Shown in pieces: positions 50,170 through 59,465 of a stretch of 64,000 nt of DNA (its first letter is position 1; each line of letters starts with the position of its first letter). Source of the stretch: an uncultured Bacteroidales bacterium. GTDB taxonomy: Bacteria > Bacteroidota > Bacteroidia > Bacteroidales > UBA932. Under the pieces are notes generated by a model. It saw nothing but the letters and a program-made list of their open reading frames with translations, did no database searches and was not told where the DNA came from. The DNA is taken from contig ONDR01000007.1 in assembly GCA_900316675.1 (NCBI GenBank), positions 102,022 to 166,021 of the forward strand. The letters run 5' to 3'. Both the position numbers and the translations under genes were made by a program.

Positions 50170-50231
50170 CAAATATACATATAGTTTGCTATAATAAGTC
50201 TTTTATTTAACGATGAAAAACGTTAAATTTG
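50170..50231. promoter_or_regulatory. Divergent -7 boxes for the DAACS symporter and the esterase
   Basis: The minus strand TATATTTG (50177-50170) lies 24 nt before the symporter ATG. The plus strand TAAATTTG (50224-50231) lies 20 nt before ATG 50252. An upstream in-frame ATG at 50237 would fall at or before the transcription start, supporting 50252 (MKKLIF) as the esterase start. Confidence 0.5.
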
Positions 50232-50251
50232 CGTAAATGCAAATACTTGAT

Positions 50252-51121
50252 ATGAAAAAGTTAATTTTTTGCTCCCTTCTGGGACTTTTCCTTTGCGCCG
50301 CAGCTGCAGCGCAGCCTTTGCGCAACAGTGTTATCAATACCGACAATGTCCAGAGCAGTATTCTGGGAGAGCAGGTAGACTTCAACGTTTACCTTCCTGC
50401 CGGGTACGATGCTTCATCGGATCAGACCTATCCCGTCATTTATCTGCTTCACGGCTTGTATGGCACCAATTTGGATTGGGCTACCACCGGCCACATGAAG
50501 AATGTCGTAGATGAACTCATCGCTTCAGGGGAGCTCAGAAAAGTCATCATCATAATGCCGGATGCCGGAGACAACGACGTCCGCAATGTACAGAACGGCT
50601 ATTTTAACATGCCTGACCGCCCGTACGAGGACTTCTTCTTCCAGGAGTTCCTTCCCCAGGTAGAAAAACGCTATCATATCGTAGGCGACAAGGAGCACAG
50701 GGCAATTATGGGCCTGTCAATGGGAGGCGGCGGTTCTACGGTTTACAGCCAGCGCCACCCCGACATGTTCAGCAGCTGCTATTCTATGAGCGGTTGGCTG
50801 GATAATGAAGATATGACAGCTAAGGATGTGCCCCACGATAAGCTGTACATCGTCCGCCAGTCCGTACGCGAGCATTCAGCTCTTGATTTTATTGACAATG
50901 CTGACGAGGAAACCGTTGCCAAACTGCGCACTGTCAAGTGGTTCTTTGACTGCGGCGACGACGACTACCTGCTTAAGCTTTCCGTCGATATCCACTTCAA
51001 GATGAACGAAAAGGGTATAAAGAACGAACTGCGCGTCCGCGACGGCTGGCACAGCTGGGAGTATTGGCATACAGCCCTTCGCCTTGCACTGCCTTTCGCT
51101 TCGCGCAATTTCGCACTGTAG
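50252..51121 (+). CDS. Secreted alpha/beta hydrolase, esterase D family
   Basis: This 289-residue exported enzyme has a signal peptide KLIFCSLLGLFLCAAAAAQP. The fold has PVIYLLHGLYGTNLDWATTG, nucleophile elbow GLSMGGGGS (Ser), FDCGDDDYLL (Asp) and DGWHSWEYW (His), a complete triad as in feruloyl esterase/esterase D (PF00756). The substrate is unknown; acyl-sugar or xylan esters are common for Bacteroidales members. No polysaccharide-utilisation genes are nearby. It is convergent with the next gene, 3 nt apart. Confidence 0.9.
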   Translation: MKKLIFCSLLGLFLCAAAAAQPLRNSVINTDNVQSSILGEQVDFNVYLPAGYDASSDQTYPVIYLLHGLYGTNLDWATTGHMKNVVDELIASGELRKVIIIMPDAGDNDVRNVQNGYFNMPDRPYEDFFFQEFLPQVEKRYHIVGDKEHRAIMGLSMGGGGSTVYSQRHPDMFSSCYSMSGWLDNEDMTAKDVPHDKLYIVRQSVREHSALDFIDNADEETVAKLRTVKWFFDCGDDDYLLKLSVDIHFKMNEKGIKNELRVRDGWHSWEYWHTALRLALPFASRNFAL

Positions 51122-51124
51122 CCC

Positions 51125-51550
51125 TTAGGCGTCTTCCGTTATATATTCGTACTTTTTGGTGGAAATTAGCTTACCCTTGGGGTCGTACATGTACTGAACT
51201 TTTTTCTTGCCGAATTCGTTGTATTCGAATTTTTTGTAGTTGACAAGTTTGTTCCGTTCATTGTACACAAGTTCGCGGGTCATTTTGCCGTTTTCTCCCC
51301 ACTCGTAGCGTTTGCGCCATTTCTGACGTCCGGAAGTATCGTACTCTGTTTCTTCTATCTTCTTGCCCTCGGCGGAATAGATAGTTACGTGGTCCAGCGT
51401 CTGGGCGTTGCCCTTGCCGCCGGCGTTCCATTCTTTAACGATAAGGTTTTTCTTGTTTATTTTTGGGACAGAAACCACATCTTCCGTCTGTGCAAGGCAG
51501 AAAGTAACGGGAAGCAGTATGGCTGCTAAAAGGGTAAGTAATCTTTTCAT
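51125..51550 (-). CDS. Small secreted protein with YD/MORN-like repeats
   Basis: This 141-residue protein has signal peptide KRLLTLLAAILLPVTFCLAQ. About four degenerate repeats of 20-22 residues follow: GKKIEETEYDTSGRQKWRKR, GKMTRELVYNERNKLVNYKK, FGKKKVQYMYDPKGKLISTK. Each has aromatic Y and a G-K or G-R turn, the style of YD or MORN beta-hairpin repeats. The start at 51550 gives a proper signal; longer frames upstream do not. It is periplasmic or surface-exposed, function unknown. Confidence 0.65.
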   Translation of the reverse strand: MKRLLTLLAAILLPVTFCLAQTEDVVSVPKINKKNLIVKEWNAGGKGNAQTLDHVTIYSAEGKKIEETEYDTSGRQKWRKRYEWGENGKMTRELVYNERNKLVNYKKFEYNEFGKKKVQYMYDPKGKLISTKKYEYITEDA

Positions 51551-51620
51551 AATAATTTGGATATCCGGGCTCTTTGCCTGCAACAACCATACCTCTGTTT
51601 TTTTTAACATAAAAAATTGA

Positions 51621-51628
51621 TAAATTTG
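51621..51628 (+). promoter_or_regulatory. cstA -7 box
   Basis: TAAATTTG matches TAnnTTTG exactly and lies 24 nt before the ATG at 51653. No clear TTTG stands at the -33 distance. Confidence 0.45.
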
Positions 51629-51652
51629 TTGGAGTATTATCGCCTCTGAGTT

Positions 51653-53011
51653 ATGATATCATTTCTGCTATGCGTTTTGGCCCTGATTCTGGGCTATCTT
51701 GTCTATGGTAGGTTTATAGACAAGGTGTTTGGCTCCGATCCGAAAAGGGTAACTCCGGCTGTAAGCAAAGCGGACGGCATTGACTATATAGCGATGCCAA
51801 CCTGGAAGGTCTTCATGATCCAGTTCCTGAACATCGCCGGAACCGGTCCCATTTTTGGAGCAATCATGGGCGCCAAATTTGGTCCGTCATCCTATCTGTG
51901 GATAGTCCTGGGCTGCATTTTTGCCGGTGCGGTGCACGATTACCTGACCGGTATGCTGTCCCTCAGGCACGACGGAGCCGGCCTGCCGGAAATAATAGGC
52001 ACCTATCTTGGCAAAACCACCAAAGGAGTAATGCTGGCCTTTACGGTATTGTTGCTCCTGCTTGTGGGCGCAGTGTTTGTCTATTCCCCGGCGGAAATCC
52101 TTAAAAGCCTTGCAGGCGACGGCTCCGACACGTCGTTCATGATCTGGGTGGCCATAATCTTCGCCTACTATATCATAGCAACCATGCTGCCGATAGACAA
52201 GATCATCGGCAAAATATATCCCGTTTTTGCAGTTGCACTGCTCTTTATGGCTGCCGGACTGATGGTTGGCCTGTTTGTGAAGTGGCCTGCAATTCCGGAA
52301 ATCTGGGACGGACTGGCTAACCGGACATCGGCGGCCACACCCATCTTCCCCTGCCTTTTCATTACCATCGCCTGCGGCGCAATAAGTGGCTTCCATGCTA
52401 CCCAGAGCCCGCTTATGGCCCGATGCCTCAAGAATGAGAAACTGGGCCGTCCGGTATTCTACGGATCCATGATTACAGAAGGCCTTGTGGCTCTTGTATG
52501 GGCAGCAGTCAGCTCTTACTTCTTCTTTGACGGGGGAGCAGAGCAGGTAGGAGGCAGCGCATCGTCATCGGCTCCCCAGGTTGTAGAACTTGTTTCTAAG
52601 AACTGGCTTGGAGTAATTGGCGGCATACTTGCCATACTGGGAGTTGTTGCCGCACCTATCACCAGTGGCGATACAGCCCTTCGCAGTGGCCGTCTTATCA
52701 TTGCCGATGCCCTTCATTTTGAGCAGAAGCCAATCAAGAACCGCCTGGCTATCAGCATCCCCATCTTTATTATCGTAGCTCTGCTGCTTTGGTTCAATAT
52801 GGCCAACCAGAAGGGCTTTGACAACATCTGGGGCTATTTTGGCTGGGCCAACCAGACCCTGGCCGTCTTCTCCCTTTGGGCCGTAACGGTATATTTGAAG
52901 CGGGCAAAGAAGGGCTATTATTGGCTGATAACCTGTCTTCCGGCCATCTTCATGACAGTAGTCAGCATTACTTATCTGTTTGCCATTAAACTACACATCT
53001 TTACATTATAA
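51653..53011 (+). CDS. cstA: CstA-family carbon starvation / peptide transporter (short form)
   Basis: This 452-residue multi-pass protein carries family signatures [100 protein letters not shown] and [21 protein letters not shown]. coli CstA and BtsT are about 700 residues; short forms of this length are common in Bacteroidota. By family it imports pyruvate or peptides; the substrate is not determinable here. The HerA-like gene starts 2 nt later. Confidence 0.92.
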   Translation: MISFLLCVLALILGYLVYGRFIDKVFGSDPKRVTPAVSKADGIDYIAMPTWKVFMIQFLNIAGTGPIFGAIMGAKFGPSSYLWIVLGCIFAGAVHDYLTGMLSLRHDGAGLPEIIGTYLGKTTKGVMLAFTVLLLLLVGAVFVYSPAEILKSLAGDGSDTSFMIWVAIIFAYYIIATMLPIDKIIGKIYPVFAVALLFMAAGLMVGLFVKWPAIPEIWDGLANRTSAATPIFPCLFITIACGAISGFHATQSPLMARCLKNEKLGRPVFYGSMITEGLVALVWAAVSSYFFFDGGAEQVGGSASSSAPQVVELVSKNWLGVIGGILAILGVVAAPITSGDTALRSGRLIIADALHFEQKPIKNRLAISIPIFIIVALLLWFNMANQKGFDNIWGYFGWANQTLAVFSLWAVTVYLKRAKKGYYWLITCLPAIFMTVVSITYLFAIKLHIFTL

Positions 53012-53013
53012 CT

Positions 53014-54618
53014 ATGCTTGATAAAGAACGGGGGCTGTATATTGCCCATTGTGAAAACGGACCTATCTCTCTGGTAGGCAAAATGGCCAATCGCCACGGA
53101 CTTATAGCCGGTGCAACAGGTACCGGTAAAACCGTTACCCTTCAGGTTCTTGCAGAGACTTTCTGCCAGGACGGCGTACCATGTTTCATGGCCGATATGA
53201 AGGGAGACCTTTCCGGCATCAGCCAGCCTGGCAAGCTTTCCGGCTTTATCCAGAAAAGAATGCCGGAGTTCGGTATAGAGGATCCCCAATTCCAGGGCTG
53301 CCCGGTACGTTTCTTCGATGTTTTCGGAGAGCAGGGACATCCCATGCGCGCTACCATCTCCCAGATGGGCCCTCAGCTGCTGTCCCGTCTTCTGGAACTG
53401 AACGAGACCCAGACCGGCATAATGAACATAGTATTCAAGATTGCCGACGACCGTGGCCTTTTGCTGCTGGATCTTAAGGATCTGCGCTCTATGCTGGACT
53501 ATGTTGCTAAGAATGCGGCAGAGTTTACAACCGCTTACGGCAATATTTCGTCAGCCAGCGTGGGTGCCATCCAAAGGAGCCTTCTGACCCTTGAAAACCA
53601 GGGTGCTGACAAGTTCTTTGGCGAGCCTTCTTTCGATATTTATGACCTGCTTCAGTGCGAGGGTGGCAAGGGCGTGATGAACGTTCTGGCAGCCGACAAA
53701 CTGATGCTGAACCCCAAGCTTTATTCCACCTTCCTGCTGTGGCTGCTGTCCGAGCTTTACAGCACTCTGCCCGAGGTTGGCGATATGGACCGTCCCAAGC
53801 TTGTGTTCTTCTTTGACGAGGCCCACATGCTCTTTGACGGAACATCAAAGGCCATGGTGGATAAGATAGAGCAGGTAGTACGTCTTATCCGAAGCAAGGG
53901 TGTTGGTGTTTACTTTGTAACCCAGAGCCCTTCTGACATCCCGGAAAACATACTTGGCCAGCTTGGAAACCGTGTACAGCATGCGCTTCGCGCCTTCACT
54001 CCCAAGGATCAGAAAGCTGTAAGGGCGGCTGCTGATACCTTCCGCGCTAACCCGGCCTTTAAGACTGCGGATGCAATCATGGAGCTTGAAACCGGTGAGG
54101 CCCTGATATCTATTCTTGACGAAAAGGGTGCTCCTACCGTGGTAGAGCGTGCCAAAATACTTTTCCCTCTCAGCCAGATTGGGGCAATTACTGACGAGCA
54201 GCGCGCGGACATCATTAAGAAGTCTCGCATCTACGGCCGCTATGACAAAGCGATAGACCGCGAGAGCGCCTTTGAGGTTCTGCTTAAGCAGAGCGAGGAG
54301 CAGGCTGCTGTGGCTCAGCAGGAGGCTCAGGCTGCTCAGGAGGAAGCAGAGGCTGCTAAGAAAGAAAAGGAGGATGCCAAGAAAAAGAAAAACAGTCTTG
54401 GCAGTAAGGTGCTGAAGGCTGTTTCTACTGCGTTGATTGGTATTTTTGCTAGCAGCGTTGGTTCGCTTGTGGGTGGGGCTGTGAGCGGTAAGAAGTCCAG
54501 CAAGAAAAAGAGTAGTTCCAATACGGCTGGCAAGGTGGCTGGCAGGGTTGCTACTACGGCTACTCGTACCGTCACCAAAGAACTAACCCGCGATATCCTG
54601 GGTAATCTAATAAAATAA
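53014..54618 (+). CDS. HerA-like ATPase, DUF853 family
   Basis: This 534-residue protein has [20 protein letters not shown] (Walker A, residues 29-48), [39 protein letters not shown] (Walker B, about 266-284), [20 protein letters not shown] and [20 protein letters not shown], matching the YjgR/DUF853 group of HerA/FtsK-type ATPases. A coiled coil of Glu/Ala/Lys (about 425-460) and a Gly/Ser-rich hydrophobic stretch with a poly-Lys patch end the chain. Function is unknown; DNA or protein translocation is possible. The terminal segment [20 protein letters not shown] could be membrane-active. Confidence 0.9.
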   Translation: MLDKERGLYIAHCENGPISLVGKMANRHGLIAGATGTGKTVTLQVLAETFCQDGVPCFMADMKGDLSGISQPGKLSGFIQKRMPEFGIEDPQFQGCPVRFFDVFGEQGHPMRATISQMGPQLLSRLLELNETQTGIMNIVFKIADDRGLLLLDLKDLRSMLDYVAKNAAEFTTAYGNISSASVGAIQRSLLTLENQGADKFFGEPSFDIYDLLQCEGGKGVMNVLAADKLMLNPKLYSTFLLWLLSELYSTLPEVGDMDRPKLVFFFDEAHMLFDGTSKAMVDKIEQVVRLIRSKGVGVYFVTQSPSDIPENILGQLGNRVQHALRAFTPKDQKAVRAAADTFRANPAFKTADAIMELETGEALISILDEKGAPTVVERAKILFPLSQIGAITDEQRADIIKKSRIYGRYDKAIDRESAFEVLLKQSEEQAAVAQQEAQAAQEEAEAAKKEKEDAKKKKNSLGSKVLKAVSTALIGIFASSVGSLVGGAVSGKKSSKKKSSSNTAGKVAGRVATTATRTVTKELTRDILGNLIK

Positions 54619-54659
54619 TACCACCGGACCCCAACGCCGAAGGGCCCGCGCGGCCTGTT

Positions 54660-55109
54660 TCATCGGTTCTTGGAATCTATACAGATTGTGACGGGGCCGT
54701 CGTTTATTAAAGATACCTTCATGTCGGCGCCGAATTCGCCGGTGCCGACGGGGCGGCCGATGGTATCTGACATGCGGCGGCAGAATTCTTCGTACATTGG
54801 GATGGCTTTTTCATGGCCGGCGGCTTCTATGTAAGAGGGTCTGTTGCCCTTTTTGGTGGAGGCCATAAGGGTAAACTGGCTTACCACAAGGACTTCGCCT
54901 TCAATATCTACGACGCTACGGTTCATCACTCCGGCATCGTCGTCAAAGATGCGTAGCGCGGCAGCCTTTTTTACCAGATAGTCAATATCGGCTATTTCGT
55001 CCTCGTGACCAACGCCAAGAAGAATCATCAGGCCCTTTCCAATAGAGGATTTGACCTTACTGTCTATGGTCACCGAAGCGGACGCAACTCTTTGAATTAC
55101 AACTCTCAT
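54660..55109 (-). CDS. dtd: D-aminoacyl-tRNA deacylase
   Basis: This 149-residue enzyme removes D-amino acids from mischarged tRNA. It has MRVVIQRVASASVTIDSKVK, LGVGHEDEIADIDYLVKKAA, RIFDDDAGVMNRSVVD, LVVSQFTLMASTKKGNRPSY and the active-site GEFGADMKVSLINDGPVTI, with the GP cis motif near the C-terminus. Start ATG 55109 gives the canonical MRVVIQRV N-terminus; the frame is open further upstream without similarity. An exact -7 box ends only 6 nt before this ATG, suggesting a leaderless or near-leaderless transcript. Confidence 0.95.
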   Translation of the reverse strand: MRVVIQRVASASVTIDSKVKSSIGKGLMILLGVGHEDEIADIDYLVKKAAALRIFDDDAGVMNRSVVDIEGEVLVVSQFTLMASTKKGNRPSYIEAAGHEKAIPMYEEFCRRMSDTIGRPVGTGEFGADMKVSLINDGPVTICIDSKNR

Positions 55110-55115
55110 ATATCG

Positions 55116-55227
55116 CAAATTTAAAAAAAATAATTTGTAAGGCACAGCAGTCAGCCTTAGCAATTATAGCAATGGCGGCGGAGGCCCCGGTGGGCGTTGG
55201 TAATTCTTGATGTTTTTCTTATCTTTG
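55116..55227. promoter_or_regulatory. Divergent promoters of dtd and the VTC-domain gene
   Basis: The minus strand TAAATTTG (55123-55116) precedes dtd. The plus strand TATCTTTG (55220-55227), with TTGG 19 bp upstream, precedes the VTC gene. The plus box lies only 4 nt before the first in-frame ATG (55232), so translation more likely starts at ATG 55277. About 90 bp between the two boxes holds nothing else I can name. Confidence 0.5.
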
Positions 55228-55276
55228 CTATATGTTGCAGGATAAGCACATATCGGTAGACGATGCGGTTAAAGGC

Positions 55277-56029
55277 ATGACGCCCATCACTCTGGAAGAG
55301 ATGGACAGCGTGAAGCTTCTTAACCGCATCGATACTAAATACCTGACGGATGAAGCTAATCTTGTCCGTGTGCTTGAAGACGCCACCGCAGCCGGCTATC
55401 GTGCCCTTATTGCCGATGGAGAAAAGATAAGCCCTTATAATTCAATTTATTACGATACTGCCGGGCTTAAGATGTTCCTGGATCATCACAACCGTAGGCT
55501 GGTACGTCAGAAGGTGCGTACAAGAGTTTACCTGAACTCCGGTGAAGCATTCCTGGAAATTAAAAGGAAGAACAATCACGGCCGAACCAAGAAGAAGAGG
55601 ACTCACATTCCGCAGACGGAGATGATGGACTTTTCTGCAGATGCCGCTGCCGTAGCTTACCTTGCAAAGCATTCCGCCTTTACCGTGGAAATGCTGTCCC
55701 CGGTGCTCTCCACCGCCTTCAGGCGCATAACGCTTGTAAATCCTGCAAAGACGGAACGTCTTACCATAGACACATCGCTGAACTTTACAAACTTCCGCAC
55801 CGGGCATAAAGCCTCGCTGGAGGATGCCGTCATTATCGAACTAAAGCAGGACGGCCATGCAGCCAGCCAGATGAAAGGCATACTGCTGGCCCATCGCATC
55901 AAGCCCACACGTGTCAGCAAATACTGCATAGCAGAAACTCTTACGGATCCATCGGCAAAAAGCAACCGCTTTAAGCTGAAGGTCCGCAAGATTGAAAAGA
56001 TAATAAACAAAAAAATACAAGTGATATGA
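55277..56029 (+). CDS. VTC-domain polyphosphate polymerase-like protein
   Basis: This 250-residue protein (265 if ATG 55232 is used) folds as a VTC/CYTH-type triphosphate tunnel. LLNRIDTKYLTDEANLVRVL, NSIYYDTAGLKMFLDHHNRR, LVRQKVRTRVYLNSGEAFLE, IKRKNNHGRTKKKRT and DAVIIELKQDG supply the Arg/Lys and Glu residues that line the active site in VTC4-type polyphosphate polymerases. The next gene overlaps by 4 nt and encodes a DUF4956 membrane protein, a pairing seen in many bacteria. Polyphosphate synthesis or sensing is inferred. Confidence 0.85.
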   Translation: MTPITLEEMDSVKLLNRIDTKYLTDEANLVRVLEDATAAGYRALIADGEKISPYNSIYYDTAGLKMFLDHHNRRLVRQKVRTRVYLNSGEAFLEIKRKNNHGRTKKKRTHIPQTEMMDFSADAAAVAYLAKHSAFTVEMLSPVLSTAFRRITLVNPAKTERLTIDTSLNFTNFRTGHKASLEDAVIIELKQDGHAASQMKGILLAHRIKPTRVSKYCIAETLTDPSAKSNRFKLKVRKIEKIINKKIQVI

Positions 56030-56793
56030 TCTTTGCTCAGGAACTAGGCGATTATTCTCTTGCCGATGACAATGTATTTGACGTACAGACTATTACAGAT
56101 GCCATGATGTCTACAAGCCAGTCTATGACAGAGCTTGCGATCAGGTTCTTCATGAACCTGCTGGTTTGCTTGGTACTGGTTCATTTCTTCTATTACAGGA
56201 AGAGCCGCCGCAGGGACTATTATTTCACCTTCATGGTCTTCTCTTCCGCCATGCTCATGCTGCTTTACATAATGGGCAACGTAGAGGTTGGCGTGGGTCT
56301 CACCCTGGGCTTGTTTGCCATCTTCGGGGTTATCCGCTACCGCACGGAGACCGTTCCGATCAGGGAAATGACATATCTGTTTGTTATTATCGCCCTTGCC
56401 GCCATGAATGGCCTCGCTCCGGTTTACAAGCTGGTTGGGGTTGCTACCGATCATCCCCAGTACGTGCTTTCTGCCGGAACGGTTGGTATAATGGCCGTTT
56501 CCAACCTGCTGGTTGTGGTTTTGATCGGCGTGCTGGAAAGCGAAAGACTTATCAAGCACACCTCTACCAAACTTGTGCTCTATGATCGTATTGAGTTGAT
56601 TGTGCCGGAAAGGCGTGCAGAGCTTGTAGAAGACCTTGAGAAACGTACCGGCCTCAAAATTAACAACGTTGAGGTTGGCCACATTGACTTCCTTAAGGAT
56701 GCGGCCTTTATCAAAATCTACTACAATCTGGAAAAAGGACAGACCGGTTCAATTGACAGTCTGACTAAGGCAAAGAACTTTGTAGAACAGTAG
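56026..56793 (+). CDS. DUF4956 membrane protein
   Basis: This 255-residue protein has four membrane helices (about 38-57, 67-87, 90-108, 118-165 including a re-entrant part). A conserved cytoplasmic C-terminal domain follows (LVLYDRIELIVPERRAELVE, KINNVEVGHIDFLKDAAFIK). GNVEVGVGLTLGLFAIFGVI and RYRTETVPIREMTYLFVII are DUF4956 signatures. It is translationally coupled to the VTC gene, so the pair may form a membrane-bound polyphosphate complex (inference). It is convergent with hisIE, 13 bp apart. Confidence 0.88.
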   Translation: MIFAQELGDYSLADDNVFDVQTITDAMMSTSQSMTELAIRFFMNLLVCLVLVHFFYYRKSRRRDYYFTFMVFSSAMLMLLYIMGNVEVGVGLTLGLFAIFGVIRYRTETVPIREMTYLFVIIALAAMNGLAPVYKLVGVATDHPQYVLSAGTVGIMAVSNLLVVVLIGVLESERLIKHTSTKLVLYDRIELIVPERRAELVEDLEKRTGLKINNVEVGHIDFLKDAAFIKIYYNLEKGQTGSIDSLTKAKNFVEQ

Positions 56794-56806
56794 GGTAGAG
56801 GCGGTT

Positions 56807-57415
56807 TTAACGGTGCCTGAGGGCGAGTTCGCGCTCCAGGTCCTCTATTGTGCAGTCCATTGCTTCCATCAGGACCAGAAGGTGGTACAGCAGGTCAGAT
56901 GCTTCATAAATGAAGCGACTGCGATTGCCATCGACGGCCTCTATGACTGCTTCTGTGGTTTCTTCCCCAACCTTTTTGGCTATAACTTTGGGACCTTTTA
57001 TAAACAGTCGGCTTGTATATGAGCCTTCCGGCATCTGACGGTGGCGGTCCTGCACCAGTTTGCTTAATGAGCGGATGAAGCCTTCGTCCTCAGGGCTGTC
57101 AAAGCAGGCGGTGGTGCCACGGTGGCAGGTGGGGCCGGCCGGATCTGCCTGAATAAGCAGGGTGTCGCCGTCGCAGTCTATGAACATTTTTTTGACTGTC
57201 AGGTAGTTACCGCTGGTTTCGCCCTTAGTCCAAAGGGCCTTGCGGGTACGGGAAAAGAAGGTGACGCGTCCTTCCGCAACGGTCTTGTCGAAGGCGGCGC
57301 GGTCCATATATCCAAGCATCAGCACCTTAAGGGTGGTGGCGTCCTGTATGATGACGGGGAGCAGTCCGTCCCCGGTCTTGCCAAGTTTAAAGTCGTCGAA
57401 AGTCATATCATTCAA
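56807..57415 (-). CDS. hisIE: Bifunctional phosphoribosyl-AMP cyclohydrolase / phosphoribosyl-ATP pyrophosphatase
   Basis: This 202-residue fused protein performs steps 2 and 3 of histidine synthesis. The HisI part has VLMLGYMDRAAFDKTVAEGR, LWTKGETSGNYLTVKKMFID and CDGDTLLIQADPAGPTCHRG with zinc/Mg ligands. The HisE part has LSKLVQDRHRQMPEGSYTSR, KGPKVIAKKVGEETTEAVIE and FIYEASDLLYHLLVLMEAMD. It is the last gene of the operon, 3 nt after hisF. Confidence 0.96.
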   Translation of the reverse strand: MNDMTFDDFKLGKTGDGLLPVIIQDATTLKVLMLGYMDRAAFDKTVAEGRVTFFSRTRKALWTKGETSGNYLTVKKMFIDCDGDTLLIQADPAGPTCHRGTTACFDSPEDEGFIRSLSKLVQDRHRQMPEGSYTSRLFIKGPKVIAKKVGEETTEAVIEAVDGNRSRFIYEASDLLYHLLVLMEAMDCTIEDLERELALRHR

Positions 57416-57418
57416 TCT

Positions 57419-58177
57419 TTAAAGCCGTACCGGAATTCCGGCCTGTGCAAGTTCTTTCTTTACCTGTGCAACTGTGTACTGTCCATAGTGGAAGATACTG
57501 GCAGCCAGGGCCGCATCTGCCTTGCCGATGGTAAGGACGGCGGCGATGTCTGCCACGCTGCCGGCGCCGCCTGAGGCGATAAGCGGAATACTAAGGGCAT
57601 CGGACAGGGCCGCATAGACGGGGCAGGGATAACCGGCCCTGGTGCCGTCGTGGTCCATGGAAGTGAAAAGGATTTCTCCGGCTCCGCGCTCCTGGGCCTC
57701 TTTCGCCCAGCTGAAGAGTTCTTTGTCCGTAGGGCGGCTTCCGCCGTGGGTTGTGGCCATCCAGCGGCCGTCGGGACCCGATTTCGCGTCTATTGCAACC
57801 ACTACGAACTGTCTGCCGTACTTTGATGCTATTTCTTCTATCAGCTGCGGCCTGGCTATGGCTGCGCTGTTAAGGGTAATCTTGTCCGCCCCGGCGTCCA
57901 GCAGGCGGGAGGCATCGTCAAGGCTTCTTATGCCGCCGCCAACGGTGAAGGGAATGTTGATGGCTTCCGCTACGCGTGAAACAAGGACGGCAAAGGTATT
58001 GCGTCCCTCCAGCGTAGCGCTGATGTCCAGGTAAACCAGTTCGTCGGCGCCTTCCAGAGCATATCTGCGCCCTAGTTCAACGGCATCGCCTACGTCCTGA
58101 AGACCCTGGAAATTGATGCCTTTTACAACTCGTCCGTCCTTGACGTCTAAGCAGGGAATGATCCTTTTTGCAAGCAT
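57419..58177 (-). CDS. hisF: Imidazole glycerol phosphate synthase cyclase subunit
   Basis: This 252-residue TIM barrel shows MLAKRIIPCLDVKDGRVVKG (Asp11), FTVGGGIRSLDDASRLLDAG, VVAIDAKSG (Asp130 position), ILFTSMDHDGTRAGYPCPVY and IPLIASGGAGSVADIAAVL. It partners HisH, using ammonia to close the imidazole ring and releasing AICAR. It overlaps hisA by 31 nt. Confidence 0.97.
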   Translation of the reverse strand: MLAKRIIPCLDVKDGRVVKGINFQGLQDVGDAVELGRRYALEGADELVYLDISATLEGRNTFAVLVSRVAEAINIPFTVGGGIRSLDDASRLLDAGADKITLNSAAIARPQLIEEIASKYGRQFVVVAIDAKSGPDGRWMATTHGGSRPTDKELFSWAKEAQERGAGEILFTSMDHDGTRAGYPCPVYAALSDALSIPLIASGGAGSVADIAAVLTIGKADAALAASIFHYGQYTVAQVKKELAQAGIPVRL

Positions 58178-58878
58178 AAGCTTATGTCGTTCAGGGTGAT
58201 ACGGTTTTCGTAAATTGCCTTGCCCACGATAATGCCGGGAAGGCCCATACTGTCTGCTCTGCGGATATCATCCATGGATGAAACTCCGCCGCTGACTATT
58301 GTTTTTAAAGCGGGGAACCGCGTCTGCAGCCCCTTGTAAAGGTCGAAGGCCGGGCCTTGCAGCATTCCGTCGCGGGAAATGTCAGTGACTATGGCCTGTT
58401 CCAGCCCCTTGAAAGATTCAATAAGACTGTCCAGACCGATGCCGCTGTCCTCGAGCCAGCCGCTGACGGCAACCTTTCCATTGCGGATGTCGGCCCCCAG
58501 GATGATGCGGCTTCCATAGGTTTGCAGCCATCCCTGCATGCGCCCGGGCTCCTTTGCGGCGATGCTTCCAATAATGGCCCAGTCTGCTCCTGCGTTCCAG
58601 ACTGATGCAAGTGCGTCATCGTCCTTTATTCCTCCGCCCCATTCAAGCTTTAGAAGCCCCAGGCCGGCAATCTTCTCCAGAGTGCGAAGGTTCTGGGGAG
58701 TTGAGGCTTTTGCACCTTCCAAATCTACCAGATGCAGGCGTCGGATGCCGCAGCCGGCAAAGGCCCTGGCCCATTCGGCCGGGTCACCACCGTAATTTTT
58801 CTGTGTGGCGTAATCTCCCTGGGAGAGGCGAGTGCATTTGCCCTCTATTATGTCTATGGCGGGGATAATCTCTATCAT
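58147..58878 (-). CDS. hisA: Phosphoribosylformimino-AICAR isomerase
   Basis: This 243-residue TIM barrel and HisF homologue catalyses the Amadori isomerisation. It has [20 protein letters not shown] (Asp near 8), LEWGGGIKDDDALASVWNAG, IILGADIRNGKVAVSGWLED, AIVTDISRDGMLQGPAFDLY (second Asp) and TIVSGGVSSMDDIRRADSMG. It shares 4 nt with hisH. Confidence 0.97.
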   Translation of the reverse strand: MIEIIPAIDIIEGKCTRLSQGDYATQKNYGGDPAEWARAFAGCGIRRLHLVDLEGAKASTPQNLRTLEKIAGLGLLKLEWGGGIKDDDALASVWNAGADWAIIGSIAAKEPGRMQGWLQTYGSRIILGADIRNGKVAVSGWLEDSGIGLDSLIESFKGLEQAIVTDISRDGMLQGPAFDLYKGLQTRFPALKTIVSGGVSSMDDIRRADSMGLPGIIVGKAIYENRITLNDISLCLQKGSFPA

Positions 58879-59465
58879 AGGGCCAGGAAGTTTTTAAGAA
58901 TCTGTTCACCTACGGAGCCGCTTTTCTCCGGGTGGAACTGTGTTCCGTAAAAGTTCTCGTAACGCAGGGCGGCGCTGAACATTTTGCCTGCATAGTCGCA
59001 TGTTGCCACTGTATCTGGGCAAAGGCCGGCATAGTATGAATGCACAAAATATACGTGGGAACCGGACTCTATGTCCTTGAACAGTTTGCCTTCCATGTTA
59101 CCCAGATTGTTCCATCCCATGTGCGGCACCTTGCAGCCCGGGGCAGGGGAGAAACGGCGTATCCTTGCATCAAAAACGCCCAGGCAGGGCACTCCGGGGG
59201 CTTCTTCGCTATCCCTGCACAGCACCTGCATTCCTACGCAGATGCCAAGGACTGGTTGGCGAAGTGAGCGAATCAGGTCTGGCAGCTCGCGCTCGATCAG
59301 ATTCTCCATCGCAAGTCCAGCATGACCCACGCCGGGAAGTATAACCTTATCTGCCTGCTTTATTATACTGGGGGCGGATGTTATGCAATACGTGGCTCCA
59401 AGGCGGTCCAGGGCATTCTCCAGCGAGCGAAGATTTCCCATATCATAGTCAATAATGGCAATCAT
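58875..59465 (-). CDS. hisH: Imidazole glycerol phosphate synthase glutaminase subunit
   Basis: This 196-residue class I glutamine amidotransferase has [33 protein letters not shown], nucleophile [29 protein letters not shown] and the catalytic His-Glu in [11 protein letters not shown]. It feeds ammonia to HisF. Overlaps with both neighbours are 4 nt. Confidence 0.97.
   Translation of the reverse strand: MIAIIDYDMGNLRSLENALDRLGATYCITSAPSIIKQADKVILPGVGHAGLAMENLIERELPDLIRSLRQPVLGICVGMQVLCRDSEEAPGVPCLGVFDARIRRFSPAPGCKVPHMGWNNLGNMEGKLFKDIESGSHVYFVHSYYAGLCPDTVATCDYAGKMFSAALRYENFYGTQFHPEKSGSVGEQILKNFLAL

Noticed and set aside
54631..55200. CCAACGCC and GGCGTTGG flanking dtd as inverted repeats of a mobile unit
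   Set aside because: Only 8 bp match exactly over 560 bp in a GC-rich context; extension is poor, so chance is likely.
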